A stretch of DNA of 56,254 nt from Clostridia bacterium (lineage in GTDB: Bacteria > Bacillota > Clostridia > Oscillospirales > CAG-272). The notes below the pieces were generated by a model, which saw only the letters and a list, made by a program, of their open reading frames with translations, was not told the DNA's origin and searched no databases. The DNA is taken from NCBI GenBank assembly GCA_017937845.1, contig JAGBCV010000018.1, positions 87,503-143,756 of the forward strand. Reading direction: 5' to 3'. How positions within the stretch are numbered: the first letter of the stretch is position 1; each line of letters begins with the position of its first letter. Below, one piece after another: positions 16,238 to 23,217 of the stretch. The position numbers and the translations under genes were made by a program.

Positions 16238-16266
16238 CAAACCCCTTTCGGAAAGCCGAAAGGGGA
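16238..16266 (-). terminator. Terminator of the zinc-ribbon gene
   Basis: Ten-bp stem CCCCTTTCGG/CCGAAAGGGG with AAAG loop and a T-rich tract on the minus strand, 25 bases after the stop. Confidence 0.9.
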
Positions 16267-16290
16267 AATAGCAAACTATATTACCGTTTA

Positions 16291-16566
16291 TTACTGCTGC
16301 TTCATAGCTGCATAGCAGTCGCTGCAGTATACGGGTCTGTCGCTGTTGGGCTGGAAGGGAACCTTAGCTTCTTTACCGCAGTTAGCGCATGTGGTGGTGA
16401 AGAGTTCTCTTGCGGGCTTTGTAGCGTTCTTTCTTGCATCGCGGCAGGATTTGCATCTCTGGGGCTCGTTCTGGAAGCCTTTTTCTGCATAGAATTCCTG
16501 TTCACCGGCTGTGAAAACGAATTCGTTACCGCAATCTTTGCATTTTAATGTCTTGTCCTCGTACAT
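16291..16566 (-). CDS. Zinc-ribbon domain protein (zf-trcl-like)
   Basis: 91 residues with two CxxC-CxxC ribbons: CKDCGNEFVFTAGEQEFY...PQRCKSCRDARK and CANCGKEAKVPFQPNSDRPVYCSDC. The first ribbon's CxxCG.EF.FTAGEQ.FYAEKGF pattern is that of a 'probable zinc-ribbon' family common in clostridia and of unknown role. GAGGTAA precedes the ATG. The gene has its own terminator; the 187-base region upstream contains a tRNA-like fold (16606-16670, minus strand) described under findings. Confidence 0.85.
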   Translation of the reverse strand: MYEDKTLKCKDCGNEFVFTAGEQEFYAEKGFQNEPQRCKSCRDARKNATKPARELFTTTCANCGKEAKVPFQPNSDRPVYCSDCYAAMKQQ

Positions 16567-16754
16567 TTGTGTTACCTCGCTTTGAATATTTGGTTAAAAG
16601 ATTTACGCCCCAAGCCGGATTTCGACCGACACCTTTGAAAACAACGCTCTTTCTTTAAGCTATTTGGGCATATCAAAACAAACTTAACGGATTAAATTTG
16701 CTTATTTATATAGATCCCTTGCGGGAAATATAGCATAGTTTTATCGTTTATACA

Positions 16755-17312
16755 TTATAAAAGTTTCCGTAACTTTGCTTTGATTCTGTGAATAGCGTTG
16801 TCAATCGATTTGATAGGCTTCGAGAGGGTCTTCGCCATATCCGAATAAGACATATTGCCAACATAAAGGTCGAATACGGATTTTTCAAAATCCGTGAGCG
16901 TTCCGTCAATTCTGCGATTCAGGTTGCAAAGGGACTCTTTATTGATGATGAGCTGTTCCGGCGTATCGAAGCTGATCTCCTCGAAGTGGGTCTCAAGCTC
17001 GTCGATGGGCTCCGCCGAATATTTCTCATGAAAATAACGGATATAAGAGATAATTCTATTGCGAATGCAGACCTTGGCATACATACCGAAGGAAACATTC
17101 TTGGTCGGCTCGTAAGCGAGCACGGCGTTATAAAGTGCGATAGCCGCTTCCTGTTTGAGGTCATCTGCTTCTGCGGATGCGAGAGAAAAACGCTTGCAAA
17201 AAGAATAGGCTGTGCTTTCGATGAGAGGGTTATAGAGCTGATATAAGGATTCAAAAGAAAGCGGTTTGCCATTCTTTACGTTTTGAAGCAGGGTTTCGAT
17301 TTCGGAACTCAC
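16755..17312 (-). CDS. RNA polymerase sigma factor, SigH-like
   Basis: 185 residues, slightly shorter than SigH of Bacillus (218). Region 2 is seen at about 45-95 (DLKQEAAIALYNAVLAYEPTKNVSFGMYAKVCIRNRIISYIR) and region 4 at about 135-185 (LTDFEKSVFDLYVGNMSYSDMAKTLSKPIKSIDNAIHRIKAKLRKLL). The 'KSIDNAIxRIKxKL' helix-turn-helix closely follows SigH, which controls entry to sporulation and stationary-phase genes. The start is a GTG with a weak ribosome site, which suggests low or controlled expression. The AbrB-like gene nearby fits, since AbrB represses sigH in Bacillus. A general sigma-70-family paralogue remains possible. Confidence 0.85.
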   Translation of the reverse strand: MSSEIETLLQNVKNGKPLSFESLYQLYNPLIESTAYSFCKRFSLASAEADDLKQEAAIALYNAVLAYEPTKNVSFGMYAKVCIRNRIISYIRYFHEKYSAEPIDELETHFEEISFDTPEQLIINKESLCNLNRRIDGTLTDFEKSVFDLYVGNMSYSDMAKTLSKPIKSIDNAIHRIKAKLRKLL

Positions 17313-17376
17313 GGGATCACAACTTTCAAAAAATATAGTGCTGATGGATTTTTGCGCGTATGTAAAAACTATGTAT

Positions 17377-17404
17377 AGTATACCACAGTTTTATCAAAAG
17401 TCAA
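17377..17404 (-). promoter_or_regulatory. Promoter of the SigH-like gene
   Basis: Minus strand TTGACT, 16 bases, TATACT; leader of about 58 bases before the GTG. Confidence 0.7.
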
Positions 17405-17479
17405 GCGGATTTTTGAAAAAAATCGAATTTTTTTATGCGATATTGTGCTTTGCGTGTCAAAAATGAACGTGATTTTTGG

Positions 17480-19252
17480 TTATTTTGACAATAAACGAAG
17501 CCCGATATCGGAAAGAAGCGTGACGATGCAAGCGATCAAAAACGTTCGGAGAAAAAGGAAAAAGGCTTTTCTTTTTCCAAATTCCTTTGCAAACGCGCCA
17601 AGGGTCGCGGCGCAAGGAACGTATAAAAGAGAAAAAATGGCAAGAGAAAACGCACCCGACGCGGAAATGACGGCGGAAAGTCCCTCGGGTATTAAGATCT
17701 GAATGGTGGAAACGATGGACTCCTTGGCGAAAAAGCCCGCGGCAAGCGCGGCAACGATGCGTCCGTCACCAAAGCCGAAGATTGAAAAAAACGGCGCAAC
17801 GGTATTGCCAAGACACGCGAGGATGCTTTCGCTGCTGTTTTCGATCGGTTGGAGATTGGGCTTCAGCATGGCGAGCAGGTCAACGACGACGCAGGAGAGA
17901 AAAACGACCGTTCCTGCACGCACCAAAAAATCCTTCAGCTTGTTTTTGACCTCTCGTAGCAAATTCACAAGACGAGGCATTCGATATCGCGGAAGCTCCA
18001 TGATGAGCGGCGGCGCATCGTTGCTTGGTTCCTTGGATCGATAGCAGGATAAGGAAAGGAAGGATACCCCGACGCAAAGCAGGTAGAGTGATATAGCGAA
18101 AAGTGCGGAATGTTCTTCAAAAAAAGAGGCTGAGAGGAGCAAAATCACGGGGAGTCTTGCGTTGCATGGGATAAAGGGCAGAGAAGCGGCGGTGCGTTCC
18201 TTTTCGGAAGCTTCCAAGGTCGACGTTGCCAGAACGGCGGGTACGGTACAGCCGAATCCGATGATGAGAGGAATGACGGCTTTTCCCGAAACTCCGAGAT
18301 GCTTCATAACATGGTCTAATGCCGATACGGCGCGGGCGAGATATCCAGAATCCTCCAAAAACGCCAAAAGGAAGAAAAGGATCGCCGTTTGGGGGATAAA
18401 AGAAAGCACGGAGGCGATGCCCATCCAGACGCCATCGACGATAAAACGGCAGAGCCAAGCGGAAGAGCCGAGGTGCGAAAGCCAATTTTGTAAATATACG
18501 GAAAGTATGGAGAAAATATGCTCCATATAAGCGGAAAGCGCATTACCGAGAGAGGAAAACGTCAGAAAAAAGACGGCGCACATCACGGCAAAAAAGAGCG
18601 GTATCCCGATGATGGGACGGCAAATACACGCATCGATCCGATCCTCAAAACGTGAGCGCACGCCTTGTTTTTTGATCGCTTCGGAAAGGATGCTGCGTAT
18701 CGTTTTTTCGGCTTCTGCCCGATTGGAAAAGAGGATGGGAGAGGGAATCTTTTGCGTATGCAGACACCCAAGAAGCAAGGATCTGATCCCTTGCACTTTG
18801 GCGGCGGAAATTGGGAAAACGGGGATTTGAAGCGCTTTTTCCAGCGCGGAAATATCGATGGCACCGCCGTCTTTTTTGACTTCGTCCATCATATTGAGTG
18901 CCGCGACCATGGGGATACCCAAGGCGGAAAGCGCAAGCGTGAGATATAGACCGCGCTCCAAATTGGTAGCGTCGATGATATTCAAGATCACGTCGATAGG
19001 CTCTTTTTTGAGCGCATCAAGGGTGATTTTTTCTTCGTTTTTTCCGCCGGAGAGGGAATAGATTCCGGGAAGATCTAAAATTTGCGTGTTTGGTACATGA
19101 AAATTTTGGCGCAAGGGCTCCTTTTTTGCGGAAAAAGTTACCCCTGCGCGGTTCCCGACAGGCTCTCCGCTTTTGGTCAGAAGATTAAAAAGCGTTGTTT
19201 TTCCGCAGTTTGGATTGCCGACAAGCGCGATGGTGAAGGGTCTTTTTGTCAT
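17480..19252 (-). CDS. feoB: Ferrous iron transporter B
   Basis: 590 residues from the ATG at 19252 (GGAG nearby), a compact FeoB. N-terminal G domain: G1 GNPNCGKT, G2 GVTF, G3 DLPGIYSL, G4 NMMDE; then a short guanine-dissociation-inhibitor region and the membrane part with about eight helices. The pore Gate motifs are present: GFGCTVPAV (Cys of the GCNVPA motif) and PCNARLP. It imports Fe2+ under anaerobic conditions, driven or gated by GTP hydrolysis. It follows feoA by 46 bases on one transcript. Iron supply fits the Fe-S-rich hydrogenase and cysteine desulfurase in this window. Confidence 0.95.
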   Translation of the reverse strand: MTKRPFTIALVGNPNCGKTTLFNLLTKSGEPVGNRAGVTFSAKKEPLRQNFHVPNTQILDLPGIYSLSGGKNEEKITLDALKKEPIDVILNIIDATNLERGLYLTLALSALGIPMVAALNMMDEVKKDGGAIDISALEKALQIPVFPISAAKVQGIRSLLLGCLHTQKIPSPILFSNRAEAEKTIRSILSEAIKKQGVRSRFEDRIDACICRPIIGIPLFFAVMCAVFFLTFSSLGNALSAYMEHIFSILSVYLQNWLSHLGSSAWLCRFIVDGVWMGIASVLSFIPQTAILFFLLAFLEDSGYLARAVSALDHVMKHLGVSGKAVIPLIIGFGCTVPAVLATSTLEASEKERTAASLPFIPCNARLPVILLLSASFFEEHSALFAISLYLLCVGVSFLSLSCYRSKEPSNDAPPLIMELPRYRMPRLVNLLREVKNKLKDFLVRAGTVVFLSCVVVDLLAMLKPNLQPIENSSESILACLGNTVAPFFSIFGFGDGRIVAALAAGFFAKESIVSTIQILIPEGLSAVISASGAFSLAIFSLLYVPCAATLGAFAKEFGKRKAFFLFLRTFLIACIVTLLSDIGLRLLSK

Positions 19253-19298
19253 CTTTTTTCTCCGTATGATTAGGGTTCTGATAAAAAGTATACGGATA

Positions 19299-19550
19299 TC
19301 AAGAAAAATATGCACGATTGCTTTCGTTTTCCGAAATCGCAAGAATATTTTCTGCAATTTTTTTGGATATCACAAGCTTGGTCTTTCCGATTTTCAAAAT
19401 CATATTTGCGGAATTTCGGTATAGAATTTGCAAGCGTACGCCTTCAAAGATACCAAAAGATTCCAAAACGTCGCGGTTTTCTTTGTCGCATAGAATGGAT
19501 TTTACGATGATATTGTCGTTTTTCATAAAAGATGATAGCTTTTGGTGCAT
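19299..19550 (-). CDS. feoA: FeoA-family SH3-like protein
   Basis: 83 residues with an SH3-like beta-barrel pattern: LESFGIFEGVRLQILYRNSANMILKIGKTKLVISKKIAENI, which matches FeoA's 'L...G...G..v.v......p..v.v.g....l....A..I'. FeoA binds the FeoB G domain and promotes Fe2+ uptake. The ATG at 19550 has GAGGAGG nine bases upstream. The N-terminus (about 15 residues) is slightly longer than usual. It is divergent from tRNA-Gln. Confidence 0.88.
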   Translation of the reverse strand: MHQKLSSFMKNDNIIVKSILCDKENRDVLESFGIFEGVRLQILYRNSANMILKIGKTKLVISKKIAENILAISENESNRAYFS

Positions 19551-19605
19551 TGTTTTGACCTCCTCGTGGAAGTTGAAAAAAATCAGAAAAATTTACAAAA
19601 AGATA

Positions 19606-19634
19606 TTGACAAATGAAGAGATATCTGCTAAAAT
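19606..19634 (+). promoter_or_regulatory. Promoter of tRNA-Gln
   Basis: Perfect TTGACA, 17 bases, TAAAAT, about 60 bases before the mature tRNA. Confidence 0.85.
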
Positions 19635-19702
19635 AGTATGCGTTCCCGAGCGAGTTTGACCATCAGTTCGGTGATCAAAATTTACTCGGTTTACATAGAT
19701 TA

Positions 19703-19778
19703 TGCGGCATCGCCAAGCGGTAAGGCAACGGACTCTGACTCCGTCATTACCTAGGTTCGAATCCTAGTGCCGCAGCCA
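19703..19778 (+). tRNA. tRNA-Gln (anticodon CUG)
   Basis: Cloverleaf: acceptor TGCGGCA/TGCCGCA, D-arm with AAGCGGTAAGGC, anticodon stem ACGGA/TCCGT around CTCTGAC giving anticodon CUG, T-arm CTAGGTTCGAATCCTAG, discriminator G and encoded CCA. A strong terminator follows one base later, so this is a single-gene transcript. The 3' end neighbours a hairpin array and a low-GC gene cluster, a place where mobile DNA often lodges. Confidence 0.97.
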
Positions 19779-19813
19779 AAAAAATTCCATCGCAACAGCG
19801 ATGGAATTTTTTT
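19779..19813 (+). terminator. Terminator of tRNA-Gln
   Basis: Stem AATTCCATCGC/GCGATGGAATT with AACA loop and seven T's. Confidence 0.9.
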
Positions 19814-19815
19814 AT

Positions 19816-20007
19816 CCAATCCGAAGGATTGGTATGGAATCACGACGCAGTCGTGCATGGCATCGCCATAAGGCGTATGGCATCACGCACAAGCGTGTAT
19901 GTTCCTTCGGATTGATGCCATACAACACTTCGTGTTGATATCATACATCCCTTTGGGATGATGCCATACCGCAACAAGTTGCGGATTCCATACACGGCTG
20001 CGCCGTG
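19816..20007. repeat. Tree-like array of eight short hairpins with alternating TATGGCAT spacers
   Basis: Eight small perfect hairpins (4-7 bp stems, 2-4 base loops) occur in a row at 19816, 19841, 19864, 19884, 19923, 19946, 19969 and 19993, for example CACGACGCAGTCGTG, CAACACTTCGTGTTG and CCGCAACAAGTTGCGG. In the left half they are separated by TATGGAAT, CATGGCAT and TATGGCAT; in the right half by ATGCCATA, ATATCATA, ATGCCATA and ATTCCATA, the complements. The whole block can therefore fold as one long stem with hairpin branches. No reading frame fits it. It lies between the tRNA terminator and the end of the divergent RHH gene. Confidence 0.8.
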
Positions 20008-20024
20008 ATTTGAGATACAAGAAA

Positions 20025-20054
20025 ATGCCGACGCAAAGTCGGCATTTTTTTGTA
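20025..20054. terminator. Terminator at the end of the RHH gene
   Basis: Stem ATGCCGAC/GTCGGCAT with five-base loop; A's on the left and seven T's on the right. On the minus strand it ends the RHH transcript. Confidence 0.8.
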
Positions 20055-20061
20055 ATAGAGA

Positions 20062-20247
20062 TTATTTTACTTCGCAATTAGATATTGCATATTCCAAAAG
20101 GATTCCGACAAGTTCATTTCGGGAACGATTGGTTTGAGCTGAAAGGAGATCGAGTTGTTCCACGATTTCGTCTTTGATGCGAATGGAAAACGTTTTGAAT
20201 CCGTCTTCGCCTTTTAGTTTTTTATTCAAAATCAATTTTTCTTTCAA
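20062..20247 (-). CDS. Small ribbon-helix-helix DNA-binding protein
   Basis: About 61 residues if the TTG at 20247 is used; GAGGTGA sits six bases before it. Longer forms from an ATG at 20265 or 20325 would lack a ribosome site. GFKTFSIRIKDEIVEQLDLLSAQTNRSRNELVGILLEYAI is a classic MetJ/Arc fold: one DNA-contacting strand (FKTFSIRI), then two helices with the NRSRNELV turn. Such proteins repress their own operon and neighbours. It is divergent from the membrane/JAMM operon, and its start codon region overlaps that operon's promoter, so it is the likely local repressor (inference). Low GC like the operon. Confidence 0.82.
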   Translation of the reverse strand: MKEKLILNKKLKGEDGFKTFSIRIKDEIVEQLDLLSAQTNRSRNELVGILLEYAISNCEVK

Positions 20248-20274
20248 AAAAATCACCTCAACCATAATTTTAAC

Positions 20275-20304
20275 TTGACAATAGTGATTTATATATGTTA
20301 TAAT
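20275..20304 (+). promoter_or_regulatory. Promoter of the membrane protein-JAMM operon
   Basis: Perfect TTGACA and perfect TATAAT with an 18-base spacer. It lies in the divergent gap with the RHH gene; the inverted TGTTATAATACATAACA-type symmetry at 20296-20312 could be the RHH binding site. Confidence 0.8.
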
Positions 20305-20342
20305 ACATAACATAAAACAAAACATGAAAAGAGGTGAGAAAT

Positions 20343-20630
20343 GTGTTCGATCAAATTGGAAAGAAAATCAAAACATTGGCATCTACTTTAACGACGATTG
20401 GGATTATTGTTTCCATTATTGTGGGATTTATTATTCTTGTCAATGGCTCTGGGGCAGGCTTTCTGGTTATGTTGGTAGGTTCTTTGCTTTCGTGGCTTTC
20501 ATCATATGTGTTGTATGGATTGGGCGAATTGATTGATAAAACTTCTACGATTTCGGCGAATCTTGAAAAATATTTCGCTATGGTCATGCTTGAAAAAAGA
20601 GCAAATAAAAATTCTGATAACGATTTATGA
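20343..20630 (+). CDS. Small two-helix membrane protein
   Basis: 95 residues from the GTG at 20343, with GAGGTGA five bases upstream; an earlier in-frame GTG at 20334 lies inside the ribosome site. It begins VFDQIGKKIKTLA, a start common in clostridial small membrane proteins, then two helices at about 16-60 (TTIGIIVSIIVGFIILV and GFLVMLVGSLLSWLSSYVLYGLGEL), and ends in a charged tail (LEKRANKNSDNDL). Function unknown. Its stop overlaps the ATG of the JAMM gene (ATGA), so the two are translationally coupled, which suggests a joint role. Confidence 0.8.
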   Translation: MFDQIGKKIKTLASTLTTIGIIVSIIVGFIILVNGSGAGFLVMLVGSLLSWLSSYVLYGLGELIDKTSTISANLEKYFAMVMLEKRANKNSDNDL

Positions 20631-21049
20631 AAATAAGAGAAAAGACATATTTTCAAATAATGGAAGCGTATTCGTCCGTTCCGCCTGAATGCGGTGGAAT
20701 CATTGGAAGCCAAAATGGTATCGTTACAGCGTATTATCATGATTTTGGAAGTGATTCTCAAAATAGTGCTGTTTATATACCGAATATTGATATCTTAAAT
20801 GAAAAAATTCAAATATGGCGGAGCCAAAACATACAATTTTGCGGAATGGTTCACAGTCATTTGTCAAATGAAACGAAACTTTCAGAATCGGATAAGGTGT
20901 ATATTGCTGATATACTTGGCGTAAATTCTGATTTTTGTGAAAAGATGTATTTTCCAATCGTGATTCCTAAGCAAAGAATGATATCCTTTTTGGCGAAAAA
21001 AGAAGGAAATAAAATTTCCATAATGGCAGATACAATCGAATTTGTATAA
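20627..21049 (+). CDS. JAB/MPN (JAMM) metallopeptidase-like protein
   Basis: 140 residues. A complete JAMM zinc motif is present: the upstream Glu in PPECGGIIGS (about 21), then HSHLSNETKLSESD at about 76-89, which is H-x-H-x7-S-x-x-D. JAMM proteins are zinc isopeptidases or peptidases (RadC, Mec+, TtuA-linked proteins and deubiquitinases belong here); in bacteria they cut ubiquitin-like or sulfur-carrier tails, or serve in phage and defence systems. It has no RadC helix-hairpin-helix domain and no ubiquitin-like partner in this window. It is coupled by a four-base overlap to a small membrane protein and followed by two Cys-rich proteins. Active-site residues are all kept, so it is probably catalytic. 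Confidence 0.85.
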   Translation: MKIREKTYFQIMEAYSSVPPECGGIIGSQNGIVTAYYHDFGSDSQNSAVYIPNIDILNEKIQIWRSQNIQFCGMVHSHLSNETKLSESDKVYIADILGVNSDFCEKMYFPIVIPKQRMISFLAKKEGNKISIMADTIEFV

Positions 21050-21077
21050 AAAATCAATTTATGAAAGGAATAAAAAT

Positions 21078-21272
21078 ATGAACAAACAGAACGAAACTTG
21101 TAAGAAAATCAAGCTTCCTTGCGGAAAAATGTGTGGCTACAACTGTGCCGATAATGGCGGTTGCGCTTATTGGAATCGTTTCAAAAAGGATAGCAACGGA
21201 AGACAATACTGCGACTGGTATGACCGTTATTTTTATCCTCATGAAAGACAAGGCTGTCTTTCTTACAAATAA
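21078..21272 (+). CDS. Small cysteine-rich protein
   Basis: 64 residues from the ATG at 21078 (AAAGGAA eight bases upstream). Seven cysteines in a C-x5-C-x3-C-x3-C-x5-C pattern (CKKIKLPCGKMCGYNC...GGCAYW) followed by YCDWYDRYFYPHERQGC, with many aromatic residues. It may bind zinc or another metal. No family is recognised. It lies 28 bases after the JAMM gene in the same operon. Confidence 0.7.
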   Translation: MNKQNETCKKIKLPCGKMCGYNCADNGGCAYWNRFKKDSNGRQYCDWYDRYFYPHERQGCLSYK

Positions 21273-21295
21273 AATCTGAAATGTGGTGAGAAAAT

Positions 21296-21661
21296 ATGAT
21301 ATGCGGAAGTTGCGGTGAATCTATTTACAGCACTACCTCTACCAATCAATGCCCAAAGTGTCGTGCCGTGATATGCCCCGAATGCGGATGCGGAAGCCTT
21401 GACCCTGTGCCTGTTATGCCAAAAAATGAAAATGATACGGTCGGTGTAGTTTTTGGTTTCAAGCCTTATTGGAAATGTCGAAAATGTGGAACAGAATTTA
21501 AGGATTCAATGTTGATTCAAGCTGAAAATGAACAGTCGAATCTTTCAAAACAAGCAAAACAAGATTCCAGCGATATTGCAATAGGGATGGTATTTCTTGG
21601 GTTAATCCTTTTAGTCATGTTGATGCTTGTGATTTTAATGAGTAACAATTATTTTAATTAG
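21296..21661 (+). CDS. Zinc-ribbon protein with C-terminal membrane helix
   Basis: 121 residues. The first 70 hold three cysteine knuckles: CGSCGESI, CPKCRAVICPECGCG and CRKCGTEF, giving at least two zinc sites. Residues about 95-118 are a single membrane helix (IGMVFLGLILLVMLMLVILM), so the zinc domain sits in the cytoplasm or just at the membrane. No family recognised. Last gene of the four-gene cluster; a stem-loop with T-run follows seven bases later. TGTGGTGAG precedes the ATG. Confidence 0.75.
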   Translation: MICGSCGESIYSTTSTNQCPKCRAVICPECGCGSLDPVPVMPKNENDTVGVVFGFKPYWKCRKCGTEFKDSMLIQAENEQSNLSKQAKQDSSDIAIGMVFLGLILLVMLMLVILMSNNYFN

Positions 21662-21667
21662 TAATAT

Positions 21668-21711
21668 AAAAAACTCTTTTCGTTGTTAGATACAATGAGA
21701 AGAGTTTTTCT
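21668..21711 (+). terminator. Terminator of the JAMM operon
   Basis: Stem AAAAACTCTT.../AAGAGTTTTT around a loop of about 20 bases, then TTTTTC. Confidence 0.75.
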
Positions 21712-21719
21712 TTGCATAG

Positions 21720-21748
21720 TTGACAGAAAAAGGAGAAAATAGTATAAT
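21720..21748 (+). promoter_or_regulatory. Promoter of the deoC operon
   Basis: Perfect TTGACA, 17 bases, perfect TATAAT, 40 bases before deoC. Confidence 0.88.
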
Positions 21749-21788
21749 ATAACATATAGACCTTTATATTCAGAAAAGAGAGATACAC

Positions 21789-22448
21789 ATGAAAATCCAA
21801 GATATTCTTGCAAAAGTTGATCACACATTGCTTTCCGTAACGGCTACAAAAGAGGAGATTCGGGCGCTTTGTGATGATGCTATGACATATAAGACCGCAT
21901 CGGTCTGCGTTGCGCCCTGTTACGTATCGCTTGCGAAAGCGCATACCGAGGGAAAAATGAAGATTTGTACCGTGATAGGTTTCCCGAACGGCTATCAATC
22001 CACAGCCGTCAAGGTCTTTGAAACGGAGGATGCCGTTCGCAACGGCGCAGATGAGATCGATATGGTCATCAATATAGGTTGGCTCAAGGACCGTCGATAT
22101 TCCGAAATCTTAGCGGAGATCAAAACGATTCGCGCGGCTTGCCGAGATAAGATTTTGAAAGTCATCGTGGAAACCTGTCTTTTGACGGAAGAAGAAAAAA
22201 TCCGTATGTGCGGTATCGTTTCTGCCGCAGGTGCAGATTATATTAAGACAAGCACGGGCTTTTCCAAGGGCGGCGCGACCAGAGAGGATATCACGCTTTT
22301 TGCGAAGCATATCGGACCGACACTTCGTATCAAAGCCGCGGGCGGTATCGCTTCGCTTGAAGATGCGGAGGATATGATCGAGCTTGGTGCAGACAGACTT
22401 GGCACGAGCCGTATTGTGAAACTTGTAAAAGAAAATCATTTGATATAA
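21789..22448 (+). CDS. deoC: Deoxyribose-phosphate aldolase
   Basis: 219 residues. Splits 2-deoxyribose 5-phosphate to glyceraldehyde 3-phosphate and acetaldehyde; a class I aldolase. Landmarks: VDHTLL near the start, CVAPCYV, the GFPNGYQSTAVKVFE loop, DEIDMVINIGWLK, the proton-relay Lys in LKVIVETCLL, the Schiff-base Lys in DYIKTSTGFSKGGAT, and RIKAAGGI for the phosphate. First gene of a deoC-deoD-pdp salvage operon, so the deoxyribose released from nucleosides is fed to glycolysis. Confidence 0.97.
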   Translation: MKIQDILAKVDHTLLSVTATKEEIRALCDDAMTYKTASVCVAPCYVSLAKAHTEGKMKICTVIGFPNGYQSTAVKVFETEDAVRNGADEIDMVINIGWLKDRRYSEILAEIKTIRAACRDKILKVIVETCLLTEEEKIRMCGIVSAAGADYIKTSTGFSKGGATREDITLFAKHIGPTLRIKAAGGIASLEDAEDMIELGADRLGTSRIVKLVKENHLI

Positions 22449-22467
22449 AGAAAGGAATTTTTGAATT

Positions 22468-23187
22468 ATGGCTACACCTCATATCAAAGGCGAAAAAGGC
22501 GATTTTGCCAAAACCGTTCTCATGCCGGGCGATCCGCTCCGCGCAAAATTTATCGCAGAAACGTTTCTGACCGATGCGAAACAAATTACCGACGTGCGTA
22601 ATATGTTCGGCTATACGGGTATGTATCAAGGTGTTCGTGTGTCCGTGATGGGAAGCGGTATGGGTATGCCTTCCATGGCGATTTACAGCCATGAGCTTTT
22701 CAAGGAATTTGACGTGGAAAATATCATTCGCATCGGTACGGCGGGCGCGATCTCCGAAAAACTCGAGCTTCGTGACGTCGTGGTGGGCATTGGCGCTTGT
22801 ACCAATTCCAATTTTGCAAATCAATACCGTCTCCCCGGTACGTTCGCGCCGACGGCAAGCTATAAGCTCCTCAAAAAGACCGATATGGTTGCCGAAAAGC
22901 TCGGCATCGATCTGAAGGTCGGTAATATTCTTTCTGAGGATAATTTCTATCATGAATTTGAAGACGTGAACCCGAGCTGGGAAAAGATGGGTGTTCTCGC
23001 CGTGGAAATGGAAGCGGCGGCGCTTTATATGAACGCGGCAAGACTTGGTAAAAATGCGCTTGCCATCTGCACGATCTCCGATCATCTTGTGAAAAAAGAG
23101 TATGCGACCGTTGAGGAAAGACAGACCTCGTTTACGCAGATGATGGAGCTTGCGCTCGGCGTTGCGGTGGAGTTGGATAAAGAATAA
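22468..23187 (+). CDS. deoD: Purine-nucleoside phosphorylase, DeoD type
   Basis: 239 residues, hexameric NP-I family. Cleaves purine (deoxy)ribonucleosides with phosphate to base and (deoxy)ribose 1-phosphate. TPHIKGEKGDFA start, the phosphate-binding MPGDPLRAKFI, GSGMGMPSMAIYSHEL, RIGTAGAI, the substrate-binding VLAVEMEAAALY and ICTISDH with the catalytic Asp are all intact. The gene is 19 bases after deoC with AAAGGAA upstream. Confidence 0.97.
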   Translation: MATPHIKGEKGDFAKTVLMPGDPLRAKFIAETFLTDAKQITDVRNMFGYTGMYQGVRVSVMGSGMGMPSMAIYSHELFKEFDVENIIRIGTAGAISEKLELRDVVVGIGACTNSNFANQYRLPGTFAPTASYKLLKKTDMVAEKLGIDLKVGNILSEDNFYHEFEDVNPSWEKMGVLAVEMEAAALYMNAARLGKNALAICTISDHLVKKEYATVEERQTSFTQMMELALGVAVELDKE

Positions 23188-23217
23188 TTCATCATATATA
23201 AATGGGGAGGTTTTCAT

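Noticed and set aside
19816..20054. CRISPR-like regular spacing of repeats
   Set aside because: Units are self-paired hairpins of differing sequence with 8-base spacers, not identical repeats with unique 30-40-base spacers, and no cas genes are near.
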